Notes: generated by a model not told the origin, from the letters alone. Counted from the first letter of the stretch, positions 1 to 6,401 are shown. The stretch is DNA of 7,950 nt from Eubacterium sp. (GCA_029050995.1 JAIDLO010000152.1:1-7950); one strand, 5' to 3'. Numbers and translations: made by a program.

Positions 1-294
1 GACTTAGTATTGTATTTTCTAATCCTATGTGTTTCAGCAACAGTAAATTGGGTTGTATTCAACGGTTCATCTGCCCTTTTTAATACATACACTTTTGCAA
101 TAGCAACAAGCCGTTTTGATACCTTCGGAATTTGTATAGGCATCTGCATCATAGAAAATGCCATCAAAACCTATTTGCTTTACACAAACATTTCAAAGAA
201 AACACTTTCAAAACCAATTTGCATTGTATTGAGTGTAATCATGGTATTGCCGATTATTGCATTTTTAGTTTTGTTAGCGATGTTGAACAAGTAA
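1..294 (+). CDS. C-terminal part of an unrecognised integral membrane protein (5' end outside window)
   Basis: The frame is open from the first base to the TAA at 292-294, giving 97 residues with no clear start and no ribosome site before the first possible start codon (TTG at 10). I therefore read it as the 3' end of a longer gene. The protein has about three hydrophobic stretches: roughly residues 2-19, residues 40-58 (rich in Gly, Ile and Cys), and residues 71-94 next to the C-terminus. A short polar Lys/Ser/Thr linker precedes the last one. This is consistent with a multi-pass membrane protein. I do not recognise the family and assign no function. Its leucine codons differ from the other genes here, with TTG used six times, which may mean a different origin. 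A hairpin terminator follows 6 nt after the stop. That it is a real coding region is fairly likely; its identity is unknown. Confidence 0.55.
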   Translation, partial: DLVLYFLILCVSATVNWVVFNGSSALFNTYTFAIATSRFDTFGICIGICIIENAIKTYLLYTNISKKTLSKPICIVLSVIMVLPIIAFLVLLAMLNK

Positions 295-337
295 AAATAA
301 GGGTGCGTTTATCATAACGCACCCTTTTATTTTTTTA
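293..337. terminator. Bidirectional intrinsic terminator between convergent genes
   Basis: A perfect 9-bp stem (GGGTGCGTT at 301-309, AACGCACCC at 316-324) encloses the loop TATCAT. It is followed on the + strand by TTTTATTTTTTTAT. It is preceded by AAAAATAA, which becomes a T-rich tail when read on the minus strand. The stem lies between the stop of the + strand membrane-protein gene and the stop of the minus-strand phosphoesterase gene, so one element probably ends both transcripts. Confidence 0.9.
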
Positions 338-1705
338 TATTGTTGCTGACTGATTATTGATATCGCCGCCTGTTAAAACATAATCGGCTGCGGCAATCAG
401 CTTCTTTGCATTTTCACTGTCTTTCTTTATTTTGGACGGAACAGACGCTACAGAGAGAACAAGCCTGTAATAGGTACTGTTTCTGCCTTTCGGATTCATT
501 GCACCGTCTAATGCAGAAAGCCAGACTTCATCAACAAATTCCTTTAACGGTTTATCCTTAAATTCCTTTGCATCTTCCTTTTCAACGCCCTTTGCAAAGC
601 CAAGCATCTTTAAAAGCTTATAAGCATCATAGGTTTTCATCGTATCCAGCTTAGACAGAATCGGCTTGACAATGCCCCAGTATTTACCGAATTTCTTTCC
701 ATTGAGATTAAGCGCGGAAAGCCTTTCCTCAAAATCCTCTTTTGTTCTGCATTCAAAAATTCTGTTTATCAAAGCTGAAGCGTGATCCGCAAGATACGGC
801 AAAGCATCTATTTCTTTTCCATTATAATTGAATGTTTTAAGATGATCAACGCAATAGGTCAAAGTGCCGTTTTCATTGATATCCACATTTACAATCGGCG
901 CAGGATAACCGCAAAGGGAGCCGACATTAACCTCTGTTATCGTATTGCCTCTTTGGCTGGTAAACTTGTCCGTTGCCTGAATATGACTATGGCCGACAAA
1001 CATATATTTAAGACCAAGATTTGCAAAGCGGGCAGAAACTGTTTTTCTGTGTTCAACGCAGACAGAGCCGCCCGATATAAGCGGGGAAACATGCGGCATA
1101 AGCAGATGATGCTGCATACCAATCAGAACACAGTTATCCTCTTTCGCTTTTTTAATCTGCTTTTCAATCCACTCCCAGCAATCGGGGGTATAGCCTGCGT
1201 GGTCATTTTCATTTTTATCATCATTCAGGCATAGCACCCTTACTTTATCATTCAGCTGAATCATGTAGCAAATCGTGCCTATTTTCGTAATGAATTTATC
1301 TATTGCATCATTCGGTCCGAAGTCCTGATAAAACGCAGGCAAATCGGCGCTTTTCATAACCTCAACATCATGATAGGTTTTATCGCCCTCAAATCTTCTT
1401 GGGTTTTCATCACAGCACCAATCATGCGTAGCCGTTATCAGATAAACAGGCTTGCTTTTTTTCAGTTCATAAAGCTTTTCGCGAAACTCGATATGAGAAA
1501 CCATTTCGCCGTCATTCGTTACATCGCCGAGAATAAAAACAGCTTCTGTATCACTTTCAGCAATCTGCTTAAAAGCAGCATCTATAATATCCCCCGTTTC
1601 GGCAAGACATTTTTGGTCTGAACCCGAACGAAGCTCATATGCCTTTCCGCTTGTGCCGAGCGTTTTTGAATAATGATGTGTATCCGCAATAAAAGTTATT
1701 TTCAT
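335..1705 (-). CDS. Calcineurin-like metallophosphoesterase with long C-terminal extension
   Basis: This 456-residue protein is predicted to hydrolyse a phosphomono- or phosphodiester using two metal ions. No signal peptide or membrane segment is visible, so it should act in the cytoplasm. The family motifs appear in order: DTHH (Asp8, His10), GDVTNDGE (Gly60-Glu67, with Asp61 as bridging ligand), THD (93-95), MQHH (197-200) and GHSH (238-241). The third motif is normally GNH(D/E). Here the Gly and Asn are Ala92 and Thr93, so a usual metal ligand is missing. About 200 residues follow the core, far more than a minimal enzyme of this fold needs. They are rich in Lys and Glu, look mostly helical and match nothing I know. 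The start ATG (1705-1703) overlaps the transporter stop as ATGA, with AGGA directly before it, which suggests translational coupling. It is the last gene of a three-gene operon that ends at the hairpin at 301-324. The fold is secure; the substrate is unknown. Confidence 0.85.
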   Translation of the reverse strand: MKITFIADTHHYSKTLGTSGKAYELRSGSDQKCLAETGDIIDAAFKQIAESDTEAVFILGDVTNDGEMVSHIEFREKLYELKKSKPVYLITATHDWCCDENPRRFEGDKTYHDVEVMKSADLPAFYQDFGPNDAIDKFITKIGTICYMIQLNDKVRVLCLNDDKNENDHAGYTPDCWEWIEKQIKKAKEDNCVLIGMQHHLLMPHVSPLISGGSVCVEHRKTVSARFANLGLKYMFVGHSHIQATDKFTSQRGNTITEVNVGSLCGYPAPIVNVDINENGTLTYCVDHLKTFNYNGKEIDALPYLADHASALINRIFECRTKEDFEERLSALNLNGKKFGKYWGIVKPILSKLDTMKTYDAYKLLKMLGFAKGVEKEDAKEFKDKPLKEFVDEVWLSALDGAMNPKGRNSTYYRLVLSVASVPSKIKKDSENAKKLIAAADYVLTGGDINNQSATI

Positions 1706-3210
1706 TCCTGCGCTGCCTTCTTTTCTTCTGCAATTTTTTCTCTTCTTGCCAGAATATCCTTCATCATATTGCGGTGGCTTTCACCTGTTATATTATAGAA
1801 ATGCATAGGAATCAACATAAGAAGATAGCCGATTGCAGGAACAAGCGTTGTTAAAAGGAAGAGCGCCCAATTCGTCTGCGCATTCTGAATAACATTACCC
1901 TCTTCATGAACAATATAGCCTGTTACGCCAAGAATGGCAATACCGATTGAGGAGGAAAATGTGTTTTCAATTTTTCCTGTAAAGCTCATAATGGAAAGCA
2001 TAATGCCCTCTGCACGAGTGCCTGTTTTCCATTCAATGTAATCAACCGTTTCAGCTTCCATTTCCTTTTGAATTAAATTTTTAAATTCAAGCGGAATTGT
2101 TGTTAAGCCCGTAAATGCAATAACAAGAATACCTGTTATGAGCGAAACGCTTTCGCCCTCCGGCTTGCCCATAAGACCTTTAAAGCAAACAACTGCAAAC
2201 AGAATATGAAGAATAATTGCAGCAACGCAGCAAAGCTGATAAAACTTTCTGCTGTCTGCCTTTCTGCCCCATTTTTCAATCAGCTTCGGAACAAGAATGC
2301 CTGCAAAAAGGAAGCCTGGGAACTTTGCAACATCAACAAAAATATTATACTTTCTGTTGAACATCAAATCGGCAACAAAATAGAAGGAAACCTGCTCTGC
2401 AATTTTACAAAGCAAGAAAAAGATATTGCCGATAAAAAGCATTAAAAGCGGTCTGTTTTTAAACAGAAGCGCGAAGCATTCCTTAACAGACGGAACATTT
2501 TCCTTATGCTCCGCTCTTTCCGTCGTATTCTTAAAGGTAAATCTTGTTAAAAATACAATGCCGATTGCGGAGATAATTGCAGAGGTTAAATAAGCCTGCG
2601 GCGTATGATCCTTAAAATACGGAAGAAGCGCAGCACCGGCAACAAAAACCTGAGGAAGCGCACCTAAAACGGAACGAACGATAGAGCTTACACCGAAAAG
2701 CTTTGTTCGCTCTATTCCATTCGGCGTAATCGAAAACGCAAGCGCGCCCATAGGGATATCAAACGCCGTGTATGTAACATCAAGACCGACAAAAAGAATC
2801 GTTGTATAAATGATATTAAACACAGGCGAAGCATCTGCACTGCCTACAAAGAACAAAATCATAACAAGAGAAACGAACCAAGGCGCCCACTTGATATAAG
2901 GCCGCATCTGACCATCCTTCGTTCTTGTTTTATCAACGATAACACCCATAATCGGATCATTTATCGCATCAAAAATACCGCAGAAGGTGCGTATCGTTGA
3001 AGCGGTTGACATTGCCTTGCTTCCAAGCTTTTTGAAAAGCACATTGGTAAGGAAATAGTTTATGTATTTAGAGGAAGTCATACTTGTATTCATACCCTGC
3101 GCACCTCTGCCGACAGCGTATGAAATCGTTTCCTTCCATGTTAAATAGGTTTCCTCGCCAACATCTGTTTTTATGATTTTACTGTTTAAAAATTGATTTA
3201 ACTTTCCCAT
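1702..3210 (-). CDS. GPH-family (MelB-like) cation:solute symporter
   Basis: This 502-residue multi-pass inner-membrane transporter belongs to the glycoside-pentoside-hexuronide:cation branch of the major facilitator superfamily. The family signature lies in the first half: D-A-I-N-D-P (residues 81-86, Asp81 and Asp85), then G-V-I-V-D with Asp93, then a short loop with R-P-Y-I-K-W (from Arg103). The early segment YAVGRGAQGMNTS also suits the family. Hydrophobic segments continue to near residue 485, consistent with about 12 helices, and the C-terminal tail is charged (Lys/Glu). Length is normal for the family (about 450-500). I start it at the ATG at 3210: the ribosome site AGGGGTGA (3223-3216) lies 5 nt before it. 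An in-frame GTG at 3219 falls inside that site and is unlikely to be used. It sits 19 nt after the HAD phosphatase and overlaps the phosphoesterase by 4 nt. Family members carry sugars, sugar derivatives or other small solutes with Na+ or H+; the substrate here is unknown. Confidence 0.88.
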   Translation of the reverse strand: MGKLNQFLNSKIIKTDVGEETYLTWKETISYAVGRGAQGMNTSMTSSKYINYFLTNVLFKKLGSKAMSTASTIRTFCGIFDAINDPIMGVIVDKTRTKDGQMRPYIKWAPWFVSLVMILFFVGSADASPVFNIIYTTILFVGLDVTYTAFDIPMGALAFSITPNGIERTKLFGVSSIVRSVLGALPQVFVAGAALLPYFKDHTPQAYLTSAIISAIGIVFLTRFTFKNTTERAEHKENVPSVKECFALLFKNRPLLMLFIGNIFFLLCKIAEQVSFYFVADLMFNRKYNIFVDVAKFPGFLFAGILVPKLIEKWGRKADSRKFYQLCCVAAIILHILFAVVCFKGLMGKPEGESVSLITGILVIAFTGLTTIPLEFKNLIQKEMEAETVDYIEWKTGTRAEGIMLSIMSFTGKIENTFSSSIGIAILGVTGYIVHEEGNVIQNAQTNWALFLLTTLVPAIGYLLMLIPMHFYNITGESHRNMMKDILARREKIAEEKKAAQE

Positions 3211-3215
3211 AAAAA

Positions 3216-3223
3216 TCACCCCT
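3216..3223 (-). promoter_or_regulatory. Ribosome binding site deciding the transporter start
   Basis: Read on the minus strand, AGGGGTGA closely matches the 16S anti-Shine-Dalgarno complement AGGAGGTGA and sits 5 nt before the ATG at 3210. The upstream GTG at 3219-3217 is part of this site itself, so it cannot be served by it. Confidence 0.8.
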
Positions 3224-3229
3224 GATTTT

Positions 3230-3805
3230 TTACTTTATCTTTGTTATTTTATTCTTTTTTACCAGATAAACATGATCTGCTATATCCATCATTGCCTTAT
3301 CATTCATTGAATCGGTATAAAAATTTTCAATATGGCAGTTCGGATAAAGCTCATTAAAAATTTTAACCTTATTTTCAAGAAAGCAAAGACGGGTAAACTT
3401 GCCCGTATCCTTGTCTATACTTGAGCCTACATAATTTTTAATATTCATTCTTTTCATAACTTCTTCAAGAATGAAATCCGTTGTACCCGACACAACGATA
3501 TCGCTTTCTTTTCTTACCTCGTTATACCAAGGCTTGATTTTCTTTTCATTTTTATTCCAGAAACGAACAACCGCATCCGCAAAGCTGTCTGTTTTCGTAA
3601 CATAATAGCCCTCTAAAAAGGAAGCATATGCCTCTATCGCCTCTTCAACCGTAAAAAGATGGCAGGCATCTTTAATCGCTATAACGATAAGCTTCGGTAA
3701 GTATTTCCATATTTTCAGATCACGCCGAACATAATACAAAATAAAATCAACAAGCGTTTCGCCGTCATACAGTGTATTGTCGAAATCATAAACATTTACA
3801 TTCAA
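3230..3805 (-). CDS. HAD-superfamily subfamily IB phosphatase (phosphoserine-phosphatase-like)
   Basis: This 191-residue cytoplasmic protein is predicted to remove phosphate from a small molecule by an aspartyl-phosphate mechanism. The HAD motifs are complete: motif I D-F-D-N-T (Asp7 nucleophile, Asp9 acid/base), motif II Ser106 in SGTTD, the conserved Lys146 in LENKVK, and motif III D-S-M-N-D (Asp165, Asp169). A helical cap lies between motifs I and II (about residues 18-95), as in the SerB/IB subfamily. I see no ATG that could serve as its start. The first usable codon is TTG at 3805-3803, placed 7 nt after GGTGA (3817-3813), and this start puts motif I at the usual distance from the N-terminus. 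An ATG at 3814 reads into a stop after three codons. It is the first gene of the minus-strand operon, 19 nt ahead of the transporter. Whether it acts on the transported solute is inference. Confidence 0.87.
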   Translation of the reverse strand: MNVNVYDFDNTLYDGETLVDFILYYVRRDLKIWKYLPKLIVIAIKDACHLFTVEEAIEAYASFLEGYYVTKTDSFADAVVRFWNKNEKKIKPWYNEVRKESDIVVSGTTDFILEEVMKRMNIKNYVGSSIDKDTGKFTRLCFLENKVKIFNELYPNCHIENFYTDSMNDKAMMDIADHVYLVKKNKITKIK

Positions 3806-3838
3806 TATTTCATCACCACTCTTAAATAAACAAACCCT

Positions 3839-3844
3839 ATTATA
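3839..3844 (-). promoter_or_regulatory. Likely -10 element for the minus-strand phosphatase-transporter operon
   Basis: A perfect TATAAT is read on the minus strand at 3844-3839, about 34 nt upstream of the TTG start of the HAD gene. This would place transcript initiation near 3832 with a short leader. No good -35 hexamer is visible at 16-18 nt: the bases there read TATTTC or TTATTT. The promoter may therefore depend on an activator, or may be weak. Confidence 0.5.
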
Positions 3845-3922
3845 ATAGTAACAAATTAACCGAAATAAATCAATAATTATTAACAGTTTCCGTAATTATT
3901 ATCTAATATTATAATTTAATTC

Positions 3923-3951
3923 TTGACAGACAATTAAAATAAATATATATT
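3923..3951 (+). promoter_or_regulatory. Sigma-A-type promoter of nadBC
   Basis: TTGACA (3923-3928) is followed after exactly 17 nt by TATATT (3946-3951), a near-consensus vegetative promoter. Initiation is expected near 3958, giving a leader of about 47 nt. That leader holds AAAAGGA (3987-3993), which lies 11 nt before the nadB ATG, a slightly long spacing. The -35 hexamer runs into CAGACA (3927-3932). Firmicute NAD genes are often repressed by the niacin-responsive NiaR/YrxA regulator, and a site overlapping this promoter is possible, but I cannot establish it. Confidence 0.75.
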
Positions 3952-4004
3952 AGAATAAGTATATCTAAAACTTTGATTGCTATTTCAAAAGGAATTATCG
4001 TTGT

Positions 4005-5330
4005 ATGAAAAACAGGAACATTATTAAAACAGATATAACAGTTGTAGGCAGCGGCGTTGCAGGGCTTTTTGCTGCTCTCTGCCTGCCCGAAGATAAAGAA
4101 ATCCTTGTTATAACAAAGGAAGAGCTTAAAGAATGCGACTCTTATCTTGCGCAGGGCGGCGTTTGCGTTTTAAAGAACATTGAGGATTTTGACTGCTATT
4201 TTGAAGATACAATGAAAGCAGGTCATTACGAAAATAATCCCGAAAGTGTTCGCGTTATGATAGAATCCTCGCCTGATGTGATTGGCACGCTTGTTGACCT
4301 TGGTGTTCAGTTTGATACAGACAATGACGGCGACTTTGATTACACAAGAGAGGGCGCACACCGCAGAAACAGAATTCTGCACCACAAGGACGAAACAGGA
4401 AAAGAGATTACCGCTACCTTACTTTCAATCGCACAAAAGCGTGAAAACATAACCTTTGTTACGCAGACAACAATGATTGATATTATTGAAAAGGACAATG
4501 TTTGCTACGGCATTGTCTGCGAGGATGAATTCGGCGAAAGCGGCGTTATCATCTGTGATGATATTATTCTTGCAACAGGCGGAATCGGCGGACTGTTCCA
4601 TAATTCAACAAACTTTCCGCACATTACAGGCGATGCCTTTGCGCTTGCTCTTAAGCACGGCATTGCACTCCAGGATATGAATTACATTCAGATTCATCCA
4701 ACAACGCTTTACAGCAAAAAGAACGGCAGAAAATTCCTGATCAGCGAAAGTGTACGAGGCGAAGGAGCAATTCTGCTGAACGAAAACGGCGAAAGATTTA
4801 CAGATGAGCTTCAGCCAAGAGATGTTGTTACAGAAGCAATCTGCAAGGAAATGGAAAAATTCGGCACAGACCATGTTTACATAACGCTTCCCGGTATGAC
4901 AAGCGAGGAAGCCGAAAAACGCTTTCCGAATATCTTTGAGGCGTGCATGGAAGAGGGCTATGATATAACGAAAGACAGAGTTCCCGTTACTCCGGGCCAG
5001 CATTATATGATGGGCGGCGTTAAAACAGATATTAACGGACAAACCTCTATGAAGCATCTTTATGCAGTTGGCGAAACAGCCTGCAACGGCGTGCACGGCA
5101 AAAACAGACTTGCATCAAACAGCCTGCTTGAAAGCCTTGTGTTTGCAAAGCGAGCAGCAGATTTGATTGCTGAAGATAAAAACATTAAAAGTGATGATAT
5201 TCCTTTTGTTGATTTAAACAGCTATCCGGAAAAAGCAGAAAGAGAAAAGGAATTCAAAACGCTCATTATGAATGAAATAGAAAGAAAGGACAAGGCTTTT
5301 TATGATAAATGGTGTAACAATGAAGATTAA
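4005..5330 (+). CDS. nadB: L-aspartate oxidase (short form)
   Basis: This FAD enzyme oxidises L-aspartate to iminoaspartate, the first step of de novo NAD synthesis; quinolinate synthase (NadA) uses the product. The 441-residue protein starts with the FAD dinucleotide motif GSGVAGL (15-21), then SYLAQGGV (46-53). The fumarate-reductase/succinate-dehydrogenase family active-site elements follow: EGAHRR (116-121), HPTTL (231-235), RDVV (from Arg272), HYMMGG (from His333) and NRLASNSLLE (Arg368 onward). The EGAHRR and HYMMGG contexts favour aspartate oxidase over other family members, and the adjoining nadC confirms it. Family members are usually about 530 residues. This one ends soon after the FAD domain and keeps only a short helical tail, so most of the C-terminal helical domain is absent. 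The start ATG is preceded by AAAAGGA 11 nt upstream. The 3' end overlaps nadC. No nadA is present in the window. Confidence 0.95.
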   Translation: MKNRNIIKTDITVVGSGVAGLFAALCLPEDKEILVITKEELKECDSYLAQGGVCVLKNIEDFDCYFEDTMKAGHYENNPESVRVMIESSPDVIGTLVDLGVQFDTDNDGDFDYTREGAHRRNRILHHKDETGKEITATLLSIAQKRENITFVTQTTMIDIIEKDNVCYGIVCEDEFGESGVIICDDIILATGGIGGLFHNSTNFPHITGDAFALALKHGIALQDMNYIQIHPTTLYSKKNGRKFLISESVRGEGAILLNENGERFTDELQPRDVVTEAICKEMEKFGTDHVYITLPGMTSEEAEKRFPNIFEACMEEGYDITKDRVPVTPGQHYMMGGVKTDINGQTSMKHLYAVGETACNGVHGKNRLASNSLLESLVFAKRAADLIAEDKNIKSDDIPFVDLNSYPEKAEREKEFKTLIMNEIERKDKAFYDKWCNNED

Positions 5331-6159
5331 TGTGGATGATTACATTTTAAACACATTAAAGGAAGATATTACAAGCGAGGATGTTTCAACAAACGCTGTT
5401 ATGCCTGAAGACAAGCAGGGCAAGGCAGACCTGATCTGTAAAGAGGACGGCATTATCTGCGGCCTTGGAATTTTTGAAAGAACCTTCAAATTGCTTGATG
5501 AAACCTCTCATTTTGAAACAGAAGTAAAGGACGGCGATTTCGTTAAGAAAGGCCAGCTGATCGGCGTTATTTACGGCGATATCAAGGCGATTCTTTCAGG
5601 CGAAAGAACAGGGCTTAACTATCTGCAGAGAATGAGCGGCATTGCAACCATAACAAAGGAATATATGGCTGAGCTTGAGGGCTGCAAAACTGTTCTTCTT
5701 GACACAAGAAAAACCACACCGAATATGCGCCCGTTTGAAAAATACGCAGTAACCGTTGGCGGTGCAACAAACCACAGATACAATCTTTCAGACGGTGTTC
5801 TTCTGAAAGACAACCACATCGGCGCTGCAGGCTCTATCACAAAAGCAATCCAGATGGCAAAGGCATATGCGCCGTTTGTAAGAAAGATTGAGATTGAAAC
5901 GGAAACACTTGAGCAGGTGCAGGAAGCGCTTGACGCAGGCGCAGACATCATTATGCTTGATAATATGAGCAATGAAACAATGAAAAAGGCTGTTGAAATG
6001 ATTGACGGCAGGGCTGAAACAGAATGTTCGGGCAATGTTACAAAGGAAAGGCTGAAAGAGATTGCAGAAATCGGCGTTGATTTCGTTTCCTGCGGCGCAT
6101 TAACACATTCAGCACCGATTATGGATGTAAGCCTTAAAAATTTAACACCGATTGAATAA
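5320..6159 (+). CDS. nadC: Nicotinate-nucleotide pyrophosphorylase (quinolinate phosphoribosyltransferase, carboxylating)
   Basis: This cytoplasmic enzyme converts quinolinate and PRPP into nicotinate mononucleotide, CO2 and pyrophosphate, the step at which de novo synthesis joins the common NAD pathway. Numbered from the ATG at 5320 (279 residues), it shows GERTGLNYLQRMSG near residue 95, DTRKTTP (Asp128, Arg130, Lys131), NHR (151-153), LLKDNH (Lys163, His166), EIETE (191-195), MLDN (212-215) and the late ECSGN and SCGALTHS motifs. All are typical of the type II phosphoribosyltransferase fold. Length is normal for the family. The frame also opens at an ATG at 5302, which has AAGG 6 nt upstream. 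I prefer 5320 because the product then begins MKINVDDYI, like relatives, but the ribosome site before it (GGTG) is weaker. Either way the gene overlaps the nadB end, by 11 or 29 nt, implying coupled translation. Confidence 0.95.
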   Translation: MKINVDDYILNTLKEDITSEDVSTNAVMPEDKQGKADLICKEDGIICGLGIFERTFKLLDETSHFETEVKDGDFVKKGQLIGVIYGDIKAILSGERTGLNYLQRMSGIATITKEYMAELEGCKTVLLDTRKTTPNMRPFEKYAVTVGGATNHRYNLSDGVLLKDNHIGAAGSITKAIQMAKAYAPFVRKIEIETETLEQVQEALDAGADIIMLDNMSNETMKKAVEMIDGRAETECSGNVTKERLKEIAEIGVDFVSCGALTHSAPIMDVSLKNLTPIE

Positions 6160-6248
6160 AATTTTATATTACATTTTTGTTAATGTGCACAAATTCCTTT
6201 AGTGATTTAGCTTGATAAAGTGCAAAGTGTAGAATTCACAAAAAATTA

Positions 6249-6277
6249 TTGACAATGCAATTCTATCGTACTAAAAT
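6249..6277 (+). promoter_or_regulatory. Near-consensus promoter facing a terminator
   Basis: TTGACA (6249-6254), a 17-nt spacer, then TAAAAT (6272-6277) make a strong sigma-A-type promoter 90 nt after the nadC stop. Initiation is expected near 6284, only about 13 nt before the stem of the terminator at 6297-6332. The product would be an RNA of about 45-50 nt unless polymerase reads on into the glutamate synthase genes. There is no reading frame of note between promoter and hairpin. Confidence 0.6.
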
Positions 6278-6296
6278 GAATTTGTATTAGAACAAG

Positions 6297-6332
6297 GGCG
6301 TTCCGATTTTTCGGAATGCCTTTCTCTCTTTT
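6297..6332 (+). terminator. Intrinsic terminator downstream of nadC
   Basis: GGCGTTCCGA (6297-6306) pairs with TCGGAATGCC (6311-6320) over 10 bp, with one G-U wobble, around a TTTT loop. The tail is TTTCTCTCTTTT. It probably ends the nadBC transcript, 137 nt after the nadC stop, and would also end RNA started at the promoter at 6249-6277. GAAC at 6290-6293 can pair with GTTC at 6300-6303 and disrupt the stem, but only weakly. Confidence 0.85.
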
Positions 6333-6373
6333 CAAACAATGAAAAAAAGCAAATCTGCAAAAATGCAGTTTTA

Positions 6374-6401
6374 TTTTCATATATGAAATAATGTATATAA
6401 T
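6374..6401 (+). promoter_or_regulatory. Likely proximal promoter of the glutamate synthase operon
   Basis: A perfect TATAAT (6396-6401) is preceded at 16 nt by a poor -35, TTTTCA (6374-6379). A TG lies 2 nt before the -10 hexamer, close to an extended -10. Initiation near 6408 would give a leader of about 35 nt. That leader carries the strong ribosome site GAGGAGG (6429-6435), 7 nt before the ATG at 6443. Confidence 0.5.
6375..6388. promoter_or_regulatory. 14-bp perfect palindrome, candidate operator
   Basis: TTTCATATATGAAA is its own reverse complement. It lies just upstream of the TATAAT at 6396-6401 and covers the place where the -35 contact would be. This is a typical place for a dimeric regulator of the glutamate synthase genes to bind. 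AT-rich palindromes also arise by chance, so this is a candidate only. Confidence 0.35.

Noticed and set aside
782..1234. 150-codon open frame on the + strand opposite the phosphoesterase
   Set aside because: It lies wholly inside a gene with intact catalytic motifs. Its translation is low-complexity Ile/Phe-rich, as expected from antisense reading, and it has no ribosome site.
3208..3219. GTG at 3219 as start of the transporter
   Set aside because: The GTG is embedded in the ribosome site AGGGGTGA; the ATG at 3210 is correctly spaced behind it.
4605..5096. 163-codon open frame on the minus strand inside nadB
   Set aside because: It is the antisense shadow of conserved nadB motifs, with no plausible product or ribosome site.
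5619..6035. 138-codon open frame on the minus strand inside nadC
   Set aside because: It is Ser-rich antisense translation across the QPRTase active-site motifs, with no independent support.
6160..6248. Riboswitch or RNA gene in the first part of the spacer after nadC
   Set aside because: I saw no paired structure, conserved riboswitch core or tRNA-like fold there, only AT-rich sequence with short chance palindromes such as GTGCAC.
6355..6377. Second terminator: CTGCA-AAAA-TGCAG followed by TTTTATTTT
   Set aside because: The stem is only 5 bp and its extension has a T-T mismatch. It lies between a real terminator and a promoter, and is too weak to call without data.
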